16,205 nt of DNA, taken from NCBI GenBank assembly GCA_910586705.1, contig CAJUJK010000044.1, positions 1-16,205 on the forward strand, read 5' to 3'. Shown here piece after piece: positions 1 through 7,162 of the stretch. This stretch comes from an uncultured Lachnospiraceae bacterium. Lineage in GTDB: Bacteria > Bacillota > Clostridia > Lachnospirales > Lachnospiraceae. A program made the translations under genes and the position numbers. Each line of letters starts with the position of its first letter. The first letter of the stretch is position 1. The notes under the pieces are model-generated. The model saw only the letters and a list, made by a program, of their open reading frames with translations. It did not search any database and was not told the DNA's origin.

Positions 1-135
1 TACGGGAAACTCCCGGACTTTTCTAAAGGAGATACCCTATTATTTAGCGCTTACTATATAAAAAGGTGTATGCTGGATAAATAATCGCTTGGCACGGCGG
101 TTCTATAATTGTAAACAAATGTCTTGGGCAAGCAA

Positions 136-169
136 TGGAACGGGATATCCTTTCGGCTATCCCGTTCCA
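136..169. repeat. Perfect 12-bp inverted repeat (hairpin) in the left flank
   Basis: Arms at 136-147 and 158-169 are exact reverse complements (TGGAACGGGATA and its complement) around a 10-nt loop that can itself form a small CC/GG stem. No T-run follows on either strand, so it does not look like an ordinary intrinsic terminator. It lies just beside the GC-rich mobilisation-like segment at 170-230, and together they may be part of a transfer origin or a recombination site. The structure is seen directly; the role is inference. Confidence 0.6.
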
Positions 170-230
170 CGCTTCATCGCCTGCGGCGGCTCGCTTTGCT
201 TGTTGGGGACACCCCAAACCCCGATAGGAC
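170..230. other. GC-rich oriT / mobilisation-like segment
   Basis: This short stretch is clearly richer in GC than the rest of the left flank. It holds a tight inverted repeat TTGGGG-aca-CCCCAA at 203-217, followed by AACCCCGATAGGACTCGC. From memory, similar GC-rich strings (a 'tgcttgttgggg.caccccaaacccc' type of sequence) occur next to mobC/relaxase genes of Firmicutes integrative elements, where they mark or adjoin the nick region. No relaxase or MobC gene lies in the window, so the assignment rests on recall of the motif only. Alternatives are a non-functional remnant or a structured intergenic element. The rest of 1-240 shows only a 5-bp hairpin at 3-15 followed by a short T-run, possibly the end of a terminator cut by the window edge. 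Confidence 0.35.
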
Positions 231-240
231 TCGCAATATG

Positions 241-529
241 CTACTTCCCTACCGACTCCAACAAGACAACTACCAGTGTCTTTCTAATCTGTGCTAATAC
301 TTTAACATCGTATCTAAGTGGGGCTGGCACTTTCCTTTCCATTCTTGCTATATCATGTTGTTTTACCCCGCTTAGTTCCTTCAATTTCTTTTGATTTATT
401 CCTTTCTCGTGCCTCACCTCTACTAATTCCCCAATGATAGACATCTTGGAATCACTCTCTGCTATTTCCTCTGGCGTAAAAAATTTTCCTAACATTTTTT
501 CATCTATCACCGATAACACTATTATTCAT
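241..529 (-). pseudogene. Orphan HigA-like XRE-family antitoxin, probably frameshifted near its start
   Basis: The open frame from GTG at 519 (92 codons) carries an XRE-type helix-turn-helix at about residues 28-61, with the core LKELSGVKQHDIARME. Its N-terminus (DEKMLGKFFTPEEIAESDSKM) is like HigA-type antitoxins that bind DNA and neutralise a RelE/HigB-like toxin. No convincing ribosome binding site precedes GTG 519, GTG 510 or ATG 495. A good AAAGGGA site sits 8 nt before an ATG at 527-529, but that frame reads MNNSVIGDR and stops. The intended protein probably began MNNSVI and ran into the DEKMLGKFF frame, so a small indel near 505-513 has likely broken it. No toxin gene is visible upstream: the 96 bases at 530-625 hold only short stop-riddled frames. 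A start at GTG 519 giving a working protein remains possible. Confidence 0.6.
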
Positions 530-625
530 GATTCATATCCCTTTATCTGCAAAATCCACATCTATAGTGCCGGATATAAAAATCCCGACATTCTAAATTA
601 TAATAATCAATGGTCTTATTCTTTT

Positions 626-1861
626 TTATCCATTCTCATCCCTTCCAAATTCCAACACTCTATAGAATCTCCCAGAGAGGAACATACGATACCCTACATT
701 CTGACCCATCATCTTCTCCATAATGATAAACCATTTTGTTGTTTTGTCATTCTTTAATGGCAAATGATATATAATCACCTTATCATCTCGCTCATTTAGC
801 ACTTTAACCCAACAACCGTATGTTATATATTCCGGTCCCGGCATCTCCTCTTCAACATTAACTTCATCAAACCAATTTAATGCTTTTGCAGTCGCTGTAA
901 TAGACTCAGACTCTTCTTTCTTCTCTTCCGCAAAAGAATCCCTGCCTCCGTTTACATTGGCATCATCATTTATGTCAAATGCCCCATCTTTTTCTGCAAT
1001 TTCTTCACTATCATCATCTTCAAATACCTCTTCCAGCATCTGATCATCATCTCCTGTATCATCGGAATCGATATCTGTAGGTTGTCCTTTAAGAATAGTG
1101 ACAATCCTTGATATCATAATCTTACAGATTTTCTCCCTAGTAAGCATATCCAGCAGAGTCACCCCACCTACAGCATTAAGATACTTCATCGCCGCACGAA
1201 TATGCGCCTTTTCATCAAGTGCCTGCCCGCGATCACTAAAATACTTCAACGCATCACATATCCCTGCCAATATCACAGGATTGGATGAAAATGTATTGCT
1301 GTAAAAAATATCGCTTATTTTAGTTGTAAGGTCACTTGCCCCAATAACATCAAGTCTCTCAAAATGGTTAGGATTCTCTTTATCAAAAGTCGCTCTTCCT
1401 ACCCACCAACATTTTGCGAGAGTATTTCTATAGAACCCGCTTCTTACACTCTTGCTTTTTTCTCCTACGCTAAAGAAGAATCTGCTGATTACTGCACTCA
1501 CATCCGTCTCTTTCTTCTTCAAATGTTTAGTCGGATACTGATAGCGTTGTCTCATATAATCATAAAAAGTACCATTACAAAGTCCTGCCCAAAGTCTTTC
1601 ATCAGAACACTGAGATTCGCTAAGCATCCTCAAATTATTGTAAAGAATCTTACAGTTTTCAAAATCGGCTTCACCAATGGACATCGCATCAACATCAGCT
1701 AATTCGAAATCGGGAACTTCCATGAATTCCGTAAAAGGATTACTTCCGTACTCTTCTTCTATCCAATTGTTATTCTTGTCATGAAAATAATGCGTATACA
1801 ACCTGTCCATATTATGTTTCATGAAATCCACAGCATCCCGCTTCATAAAATATAATTTCAT
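626..1861 (-). CDS. DUF6339-like protein with acidic linker (411 aa), last gene of the defence-type cluster
   Basis: I recognise the first ~255 residues as DUF6339-like, a family of unknown function: it has the N-terminus MKLYFMKRDAVDFMKHNM, SDERLWAGLCNGTFYDYM at about 86-103 and RNTLAKCWWVGRATFDKE at about 145-162. A strongly acidic, probably disordered stretch follows (about 264-320, many D/E). The last ~65 residues form a compact β-rich-looking module (YGCWVKVL...GQNVGYRMFLSGRFYRVL) that faintly resembles the C-terminal domain of GreA/GreB; this resemblance is weak. Family members are usually shorter as I recall them, so the acidic linker and tail look like an added module. ATG lies 4 nt after the stop of the preceding gene, with a GGGG-rich site overlapping that gene's end, so translation is probably coupled. 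The role is unknown; the position suggests a specificity or sensor subunit of the cluster. The family call is moderately sure. Confidence 0.8.
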   Translation of the reverse strand: MKLYFMKRDAVDFMKHNMDRLYTHYFHDKNNNWIEEEYGSNPFTEFMEVPDFELADVDAMSIGEADFENCKILYNNLRMLSESQCSDERLWAGLCNGTFYDYMRQRYQYPTKHLKKKETDVSAVISRFFFSVGEKSKSVRSGFYRNTLAKCWWVGRATFDKENPNHFERLDVIGASDLTTKISDIFYSNTFSSNPVILAGICDALKYFSDRGQALDEKAHIRAAMKYLNAVGGVTLLDMLTREKICKIMISRIVTILKGQPTDIDSDDTGDDDQMLEEVFEDDDSEEIAEKDGAFDINDDANVNGGRDSFAEEKKEESESITATAKALNWFDEVNVEEEMPGPEYITYGCWVKVLNERDDKVIIYHLPLKNDKTTKWFIIMEKMMGQNVGYRMFLSGRFYRVLEFGRDENG

Positions 1862-1865
1862 AAGC

Positions 1866-2732
1866 TTATTCCCCTAACATCTCCTGCAAATTCAGAAAAG
1901 TCTTCCCTATAGGAAGCTGGAGCATTTCCTGCACAATTTCCGTTATCGTCTGTTCGCCATAGATTACATCGTCCACAAAGTCTTTCCCTTGCTGTTGATA
2001 AAACTTTGTGAATTTTATAAACCATCTGAAATTCTCATATTCTTCATAACTCTGCCGCAGTTCCTCCATCATGTATGTCAGCGCAGGCATAACAAGTACA
2101 GACATAATCAAAGGACGCATAGTTAGATTATTCTGATACAAGATGTAAGCACTATAAACCTCTTCATTAACAAAGATCTTTATACGTTCTGGATCGAGTT
2201 GAAAATGGACTGGGATCTCTTCATTCTGATCCAGTCTCATTTCCTTTACCACACTAAAGAGCGAGTCCTCTTGTGCTAATTCCTCATAATTCTTCAACAC
2301 ACTAATCTTTGGCATATTATAATATGCCAATATTGCAGCTTGTGGTATCATGAGATCAATATCGCTATAATCTGGATTCAAATTATTATTTCTGTAAAAT
2401 GGTATATCTACTTTTGATACCACCATTCCCAAAAGCGCTATCTCTCCATTTACTTTACTGCTGCTAATGCGATATGTTTCTTCATCAGAAAATGTATGTA
2501 TAACTGTTCTGAATGATGTGTTTGAACACTCTATATGAATCAAATATTCCGCGTTTCCTTGGGATATTTGACTGCGCAATCCTGCGTTATCCAAATTCAT
2601 ACGAAATTTTAATACAAGGCTGTTGACATCCTGATTAATAACTTCAGTCGTTACATCAAACCCTCCGGAAATATAATCGTCTGTATCCTCACACAGTACC
2701 GGATAGGGAAAAAGCCTACTCTTGATTTCCAC
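1866..2732 (-). CDS. Protein of unknown function (288 aa) coupled to the GHKL ATPase gene
   Basis: I do not recognise this protein. It reads as a β-rich N-terminal half (about 1-115, alternating hydrophobic strands such as NSLVLKFRMNL and EYLIHIECS) followed by a mostly helical C-terminal half (about 195-288, with EELRQSYEEYENFRWFIKF). A hydrophobic patch at about 206-222 (PLIMSVLVMPALTYMM) is broken by prolines and is not a convincing membrane segment. There is no signal peptide and no catalytic motif. The start is GTG at 2730-2732, chosen because GGAGGT lies 8 nt upstream inside the end of the ATPase gene; the two genes overlap by 17 nt. Tight overlap with the ATPase and the 4-nt gap to the DUF6339-like gene suggest that the three products act together, perhaps as a complex. 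That is inference. Confidence 0.8.
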   Translation of the reverse strand: MEIKSRLFPYPVLCEDTDDYISGGFDVTTEVINQDVNSLVLKFRMNLDNAGLRSQISQGNAEYLIHIECSNTSFRTVIHTFSDEETYRISSSKVNGEIALLGMVVSKVDIPFYRNNNLNPDYSDIDLMIPQAAILAYYNMPKISVLKNYEELAQEDSLFSVVKEMRLDQNEEIPVHFQLDPERIKIFVNEEVYSAYILYQNNLTMRPLIMSVLVMPALTYMMEELRQSYEEYENFRWFIKFTKFYQQQGKDFVDDVIYGEQTITEIVQEMLQLPIGKTFLNLQEMLGE

Positions 2733-4611
2733 TTACTTCCACCTCCATCGCATAATTCTGTCTTCCCGATACTTGAAAATCGATTACGATCTTTTCATTA
2801 GGATTCACTCCATAAAGAATGATTTTTCCATCCTTAACTTCAGCACTGTTCGTACCAGATACTATATTGCTGATTCTAAGCGGCAGAGACTTTCCGTTCT
2901 CTCCCGTTGCAAACACCTGCACTTCCCCGTATGCCAATTCTTTCTCAGGTGTGCAGATTAAACGATTCGTACCATTACCTACACTAATAACTCTTGCCTT
3001 GACATTTACGTATGTCATACCGGAAAACACTTTATCCTGTCCTGCAATTTCTTCTCGGCCTTTTCTGCCTGTAGGATTCTTTGGCTTTTCGCCCTCTCTA
3101 TGACGGTGTCCCGTCAAGGTTCCTTGATCATCTATGGTTCCCGATACTTTCCTATTGCCTGATCCTCTGGCACTTTTCACGGATGTCGTTTTCGGTTTAT
3201 TTACGACTACCTCTACAGACTTTGTTGTATCCACAATGTTTTCCCGCTTCGACGCGTCACCTTCAGGCTCGGTTATGTAATCGTTTTTCCAATCAGCATT
3301 GAACATATTGCCGATATCAATCATTACCTCTGCACCAGACATTTCCTCAACCTTTTCTCTGATTGCAGATTTTACCCAGTCTTCAACTTCATTTTTATAT
3401 TGCTTAGCAAGATCAGGTTTTGAATGCCTGTTAGGTTCCCATTTATCGTGAGTAGGATTTTCCATTTCTCTAAAAAAAGCGTTTAACCGGTCACCCTGAA
3501 GTTCGAGAATTCCCGTATAGGAAATCCCCTTTGGAAGACCTCTAATCTCTGAAATTTTCATTCCTGATTTTCTCACAACAAGAATTTTCTTGTTCAAATC
3601 ATTCGCATAAAGCAGGCGCAACCTTAGCTGTCCCATACCATGAAAATTATATGTTTCCTCAATGATCTTGTCAGATTCAGTCATCAACACCTTATTAAAG
3701 AAGAAAGCATCCTTTGCATATTTTTGATTTCTGGCCACTATATATCTGAGAGTAGATTTCTTAATCTCCTGACCTTCGATTACAACATGAAGATTTCTGT
3801 ATTCGATAGCCATCAGAAAATTATCAAGAATTTCTCCTATCATCTGATTAATCCAGTCATTCTTTCCATCTAGAGCAAAGTTAAACCCCGGGACAAACAA
3901 ATCTGTACCCACCTCTCGACGATCATATATGCAATCCAACTCAGGAAGGCTCGGTACAGCTATATTTCCTGCTGTCTCTCCATAATAGCCTACGGAGCGT
4001 CTAATAGGATCTGAGTCCCCATAACTCTCATCACGAAAAGACATCAGATGCACTACACCTTGAACCGCTGTCTCTCCTTCAATATTCTTTGTCCGGTAGA
4101 ACACCGTCTGATACTTTGAATTAATAAACGGCGCCGCCTTGCCAATACCATAACTTCCGGCTGCAGTTTTCCCTGACGATTTCAATGAAAAAGCAGTTCC
4201 CTTTACCAAGCTTACCCACGGAGTTATCCCTTGTGGATCATACGGTCCTTCCAATCCTTTCGTATTAAAGTCACTTATCCTCAGTATGCAAATTTTCCCT
4301 TGACTGAGATCATGAAGAGCCTTGTTCAGAAAGTTATGTGTTTTCTCATTTCCTTCTTCCGGCCAGTAAGCCTGGCACTTCTTTAGTATGCTTGTCATTC
4401 CAATCATACCTGGGAATGAATTCGGAGACATGAACTGCTTCTTGAATTCAATCTTTACAGGCTCATCCTCATCGTACTGCGCATCAAGTGAATTCTGACA
4501 TATCTCTCGTGCAAGCGCTCTTAGCGGGTTTCCCTTAAACCACTCCAGTGCAGGATTAGAAAACCCCTCTATATCTCCATTGTTTCTCGATGGAAAACTC
4601 CAACCTATCAT
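2716..4611 (-). CDS. GHKL-type (Hsp90/MutL-like fold) ATPase, 631 aa
   Basis: The N-terminal Bergerat ATP-binding fold is clear. The N-box is REICQNSLDAQ (about 35-45, catalytic-base position E36, Mg-binding N40). The G1 box is LRISDFNTKGL (about 110-120, adenine-contacting D114). A glycine-rich lid AGSYGIGKAAPF lies at about 151-162. A middle domain (about 240-430) follows, then a basic/polar low-complexity linker (about 450-525), then a β-rich C-terminal domain (about 526-631). Such ATPases usually act as ATP-gated clamps (MutL, Hsp90, GyrB families); which partner this one clamps is unknown. The ATG is preceded by AGGGAG at 9 nt spacing. It sits 196 nt downstream of the methylase gene and overlaps the next gene by 17 nt. 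It is probably the ATPase subunit of the defence-like cluster; no histidine kinase dimerisation domain is seen, so a two-component sensor is unlikely. Confidence 0.9.
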   Translation of the reverse strand: MIGWSFPSRNNGDIEGFSNPALEWFKGNPLRALAREICQNSLDAQYDEDEPVKIEFKKQFMSPNSFPGMIGMTSILKKCQAYWPEEGNEKTHNFLNKALHDLSQGKICILRISDFNTKGLEGPYDPQGITPWVSLVKGTAFSLKSSGKTAAGSYGIGKAAPFINSKYQTVFYRTKNIEGETAVQGVVHLMSFRDESYGDSDPIRRSVGYYGETAGNIAVPSLPELDCIYDRREVGTDLFVPGFNFALDGKNDWINQMIGEILDNFLMAIEYRNLHVVIEGQEIKKSTLRYIVARNQKYAKDAFFFNKVLMTESDKIIEETYNFHGMGQLRLRLLYANDLNKKILVVRKSGMKISEIRGLPKGISYTGILELQGDRLNAFFREMENPTHDKWEPNRHSKPDLAKQYKNEVEDWVKSAIREKVEEMSGAEVMIDIGNMFNADWKNDYITEPEGDASKRENIVDTTKSVEVVVNKPKTTSVKSARGSGNRKVSGTIDDQGTLTGHRHREGEKPKNPTGRKGREEIAGQDKVFSGMTYVNVKARVISVGNGTNRLICTPEKELAYGEVQVFATGENGKSLPLRISNIVSGTNSAEVKDGKIILYGVNPNEKIVIDFQVSGRQNYAMEVEVSGNQE

Positions 4612-4669
4612 TAATTACAACTCCCTATTTCATCATTTTACTATCAATGATGCATGATTATCCACTGCG

Positions 4670-4804
4670 TCACCACATTTTCACCACTGACAGCATTGAA
4701 ATGTTCTTCGCACAATGGATCTTACATCTTCGACCATACGCAGCTACATAGGAACCATAGATTCCTTTGTTTTGGCAACAAAGTATATATGCTTTGCATT
4801 TCAT
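4670..4804 (-). CDS. Possible small Cys-rich ORF (44 aa) after the methylase gene
   Basis: An ATG follows the methylase stop codon by only three bases and in the same frame (TAA AGG ATG). It opens a 44-residue frame beginning MKCKAYILCCQNKG with five cysteines and several basic residues. It fills most of the 196-nt gap between methylase and ATPase genes. There is no strong ribosome binding site apart from overlap with the methylase end. It could be a tiny translated protein, a lost C-terminal extension of the methylase cut off by the TAA, or chance. Nothing else in 4612-4807 looks functional except the ATPase gene's own ribosome binding site and a 7-bp hairpin (CTTTGTT/AACAAAG) near 4766-4784. 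Confidence 0.25.
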   Translation of the reverse strand: MKCKAYILCCQNKGIYGSYVAAYGRRCKIHCAKNISMLSVVKMW

Positions 4805-4807
4805 CCT

Positions 4808-5617
4808 TTAATGAAAAGCTGTAACTACTGTGTCCTCCCCCTTACGTCCATTCCCCTTACAATTCACCGCTCTGCGAACCGGAACAACCTTAATATTAAA
4901 TCTACTGTACAGATCATAGATTCTTGGATGATTTGAATTTGTAATCATAATATCGCATCCTTTGTCGAATAGATCATTTACAAACTCAGCCAACTCCTCT
5001 TGGTCCGGTTCGTAAAATCTGTCGCTCGTATAACGCAAGAATGTCTCTTTTCCCGCAAATTGAAAATACGGTGGATCCAAAAAAATAAAATCTCCAGGTT
5101 CAGCATACTTTGTTAAAATCTTTTTATAGTCTCCACAGAATACCTTTTTCTTCTTTAAGACTTGGGCTGCTCTTCGTATTTGCTCTTCATTGCAGAAATT
5201 CACAGTTTCCTTTTTTCCATAAGGAACATTAAATTTCCCTTCCTGATTGACTCTATATAAACCGTTATATCCAGTTTTATTTAAGAAAATCATGCGAGCT
5301 GCTGCTTCCACATCTGTCATGGCTTTCCAATCTAATGAGCGTATTCTGTAATATTCTTCTTCCGTATTATTATATTGCTTAAGTTCCTCTATAACCTGTT
5401 CTGCCTTCCTCACAACCGTTTTATATAACGCAATAAGTTCCTTGTTACAATCCGCTAATATTGCGTTATCTGGCGAAAGCGCAAAGAAGAATGCACCTCC
5501 ACCCAAAAATGGCTCTATATATTTTCCCTTATAATCAGGCACCAACGGCAATAATTCTCCCAATAACTGTCTCTTTCCACCTGCCCATTTTAATATTGGT
5601 TCCGCACGCTCACTCAC
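4808..5617 (-). CDS. dam: Dam-type (D12 class) DNA adenine-N6 methyltransferase, 269 aa
   Basis: The order of motifs is that of the α-class Dam/M.DpnII family. PILKWAGGKRQLL (7-19, motif X, S-adenosylmethionine contact) comes first, then YIEPFLGGGAFFF (33-45, motif I), ADCNKELI (55-62), the recognition-region signature FLNKTGYNGLYRVN (111-124), the catalytic DPPY (181-184) and MITNSNH (224-230). It transfers methyl to N6 of adenine. Most relatives of this size modify GATC, but the site cannot be read safely from sequence. Length is normal (about 270-285 aa). The start is GTG at 5615-5617, with only a weak purine-rich site upstream; an initiation rate lower than its neighbours is plausible. 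It lies inside the helicase/nuclease cluster, 19 nt from the NERD-helicase gene, with no restriction endonuclease of the DpnII type beside it, so it probably protects self DNA from the cluster's own effectors (inference). Confidence 0.92.
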   Translation of the reverse strand: MSERAEPILKWAGGKRQLLGELLPLVPDYKGKYIEPFLGGGAFFFALSPDNAILADCNKELIALYKTVVRKAEQVIEELKQYNNTEEEYYRIRSLDWKAMTDVEAAARMIFLNKTGYNGLYRVNQEGKFNVPYGKKETVNFCNEEQIRRAAQVLKKKKVFCGDYKKILTKYAEPGDFIFLDPPYFQFAGKETFLRYTSDRFYEPDQEELAEFVNDLFDKGCDIMITNSNHPRIYDLYSRFNIKVVPVRRAVNCKGNGRKGEDTVVTAFH

Positions 5618-5636
5618 AATCTAATCTCACTTCCAT

Positions 5637-7160
5637 TTACTGCAATACAAGTTCTATAAGATAATATTTCGCCCTTGTATACGCGATATAGTTTAAATTT
5701 TGCGATATGTCATTCTTATGAATATAAATAACCATATCAGATTCAAGTCCCTTGAAATTGACAACTGATGAAACTTTGATTTCATCTTCTTCTTTTGGTT
5801 GATTCACAAATTTCCACTTAGCCAAACCCTCTGGGAACAAATTCATAAAATCATCAAGATCATCTACAAGAATAACCATTGAACTCGCTTGTAGATGTTC
5901 ATCCACAAGATATTCTTTCAATAAATTATTCAGTCTCTGTGTAAGTTTCTTTGTACCTGCGATATTCTCACTTTTCGGCGCTGGTCCCTCTACGGGATTG
6001 GTAATCACATCCTGCCCTAATTCCGTTTCGTTCATAGCATATTTATATATATTGGATGTGTTTCTGATATTCTCATGAAGCAAGAATGGAGGCATTTCAA
6101 TCATAAATGCATCTCCAAACGATTCTGCTCTCACCTTCTGAACATCATCGTAAAAAACTCCAAGCCGGGATTGTTTTTCATCTTTCAAATATAATTTCAA
6201 ATTAAAAGCATCTTCTTCTGAAAAATCCTGAGCTTCGTCAACAAAAATAGCATCGTATTGCCACTTAATACCATTCTCCTTAAGTCTCTCAAGATCAAAC
6301 ACCTCAACATTTTCTGTGGACATATCTTGAAGAGTGCTTGCCAGTGAAGGCGATTTACATGTCAGAAGGACTCTTCCACCTTTCGCAGCCTCACGGTTTG
6401 CCATCTTAAGAGCAATCCATGTTTTACCTGTTCCAGCACCGCCACGCATATAAAACTGCCTGATATTGGAAAGAAAATAAATATAATTATCCTGAACACG
6501 ATTGACCTCATCTAATTGTTTTTCCTTGAATTTCACAAGCGCCCCGGCAGCTGCAGCCATAGCGGTTCTCTTACGGATCATGTCGAGGAAAAAGTCATGT
6601 TCCTGCAGGCTGTATCTATTCCTTCCAAATCTTATTCCGCCCCATGCTTTGAACATGCCCTTTATCTGGGCTACAAGATTATTCATATCCGACGATTCGA
6701 TTGTACATATACTATCTCTATTGCTGATACTTTCCGCCTGTGGGAGTACATAAAAAGGGAATATCGCACCTGCGCCAAACAATCCCGAGTAGTCTATGTT
6801 ATATTCCTTTTTATATTTATCTTTAAAATAATACATACTGTCTTCTGCCTGTTTATAAGGGCTTCTGTCAAGGATACGATCACCATACTTTCCTGTATGC
6901 AATGTCCATATCCCTTCTGGCGAAATATCAATGCTACTTCCACCCTTTACTTCCAAACAAAGAAATCCATATTTTGGATTTGCAACTATGAAATCCGCCT
7001 CTGATTTCTCCAGTGATCCATTCTTTCTTTTTCTATTCCATTCCACAGAATAAAAGACTGTGTATGAATCATCCAATTGTCTCTTCAGCTGATTGTAAAC
7101 CTCCAATTCTGAATCTTCCGGATCCAAAACATTTATGTTTTTTGGATACATTATTGCCAT
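5637..7160 (-). CDS. NERD-domain nuclease fused to a UvrD/Rep-like SF1 helicase, 507 aa
   Basis: The N-terminus (about 13-115) is a NERD (nuclease-related) domain of the PD-(D/E)xK fold, and the expected catalytic residues appear intact: an acidic residue near 18-20, D56 in EADFIV, and E70/K72 in CLEVKGG. The helicase part follows. It has Walker A GGAGTGKT (240-247), Walker B IFVDEAQDF (305-313), an Arg-containing LLHENIRNTSNI (360-371), motif V SSVVNFKGLESDMV (464-477) and motif VI IAYTRAK (492-498). At 507 aa it is compact, lacking the large 1B/2B insertions of true UvrD. It likely unwinds and cuts DNA in the cytoplasm. ATG lies 2 nt after the stop of the DrmB-like gene, with GGGAGA within that gene's last codons, so translation is coupled. 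In DISARM the nuclease is the PLD protein DrmC; here this protein may take that place (inference). Confidence 0.9.
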   Translation of the reverse strand: MAIMYPKNINVLDPEDSELEVYNQLKRQLDDSYTVFYSVEWNRKRKNGSLEKSEADFIVANPKYGFLCLEVKGGSSIDISPEGIWTLHTGKYGDRILDRSPYKQAEDSMYYFKDKYKKEYNIDYSGLFGAGAIFPFYVLPQAESISNRDSICTIESSDMNNLVAQIKGMFKAWGGIRFGRNRYSLQEHDFFLDMIRKRTAMAAAAGALVKFKEKQLDEVNRVQDNYIYFLSNIRQFYMRGGAGTGKTWIALKMANREAAKGGRVLLTCKSPSLASTLQDMSTENVEVFDLERLKENGIKWQYDAIFVDEAQDFSEEDAFNLKLYLKDEKQSRLGVFYDDVQKVRAESFGDAFMIEMPPFLLHENIRNTSNIYKYAMNETELGQDVITNPVEGPAPKSENIAGTKKLTQRLNNLLKEYLVDEHLQASSMVILVDDLDDFMNLFPEGLAKWKFVNQPKEEDEIKVSSVVNFKGLESDMVIYIHKNDISQNLNYIAYTRAKYYLIELVLQ

Positions 7161-7162
7161 GT

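Noticed and set aside
568..590. Imperfect hairpin after the DUF6339-like gene as a terminator
   Set aside because: The arms pair over only about four contiguous bases and no U-run follows on the minus strand.
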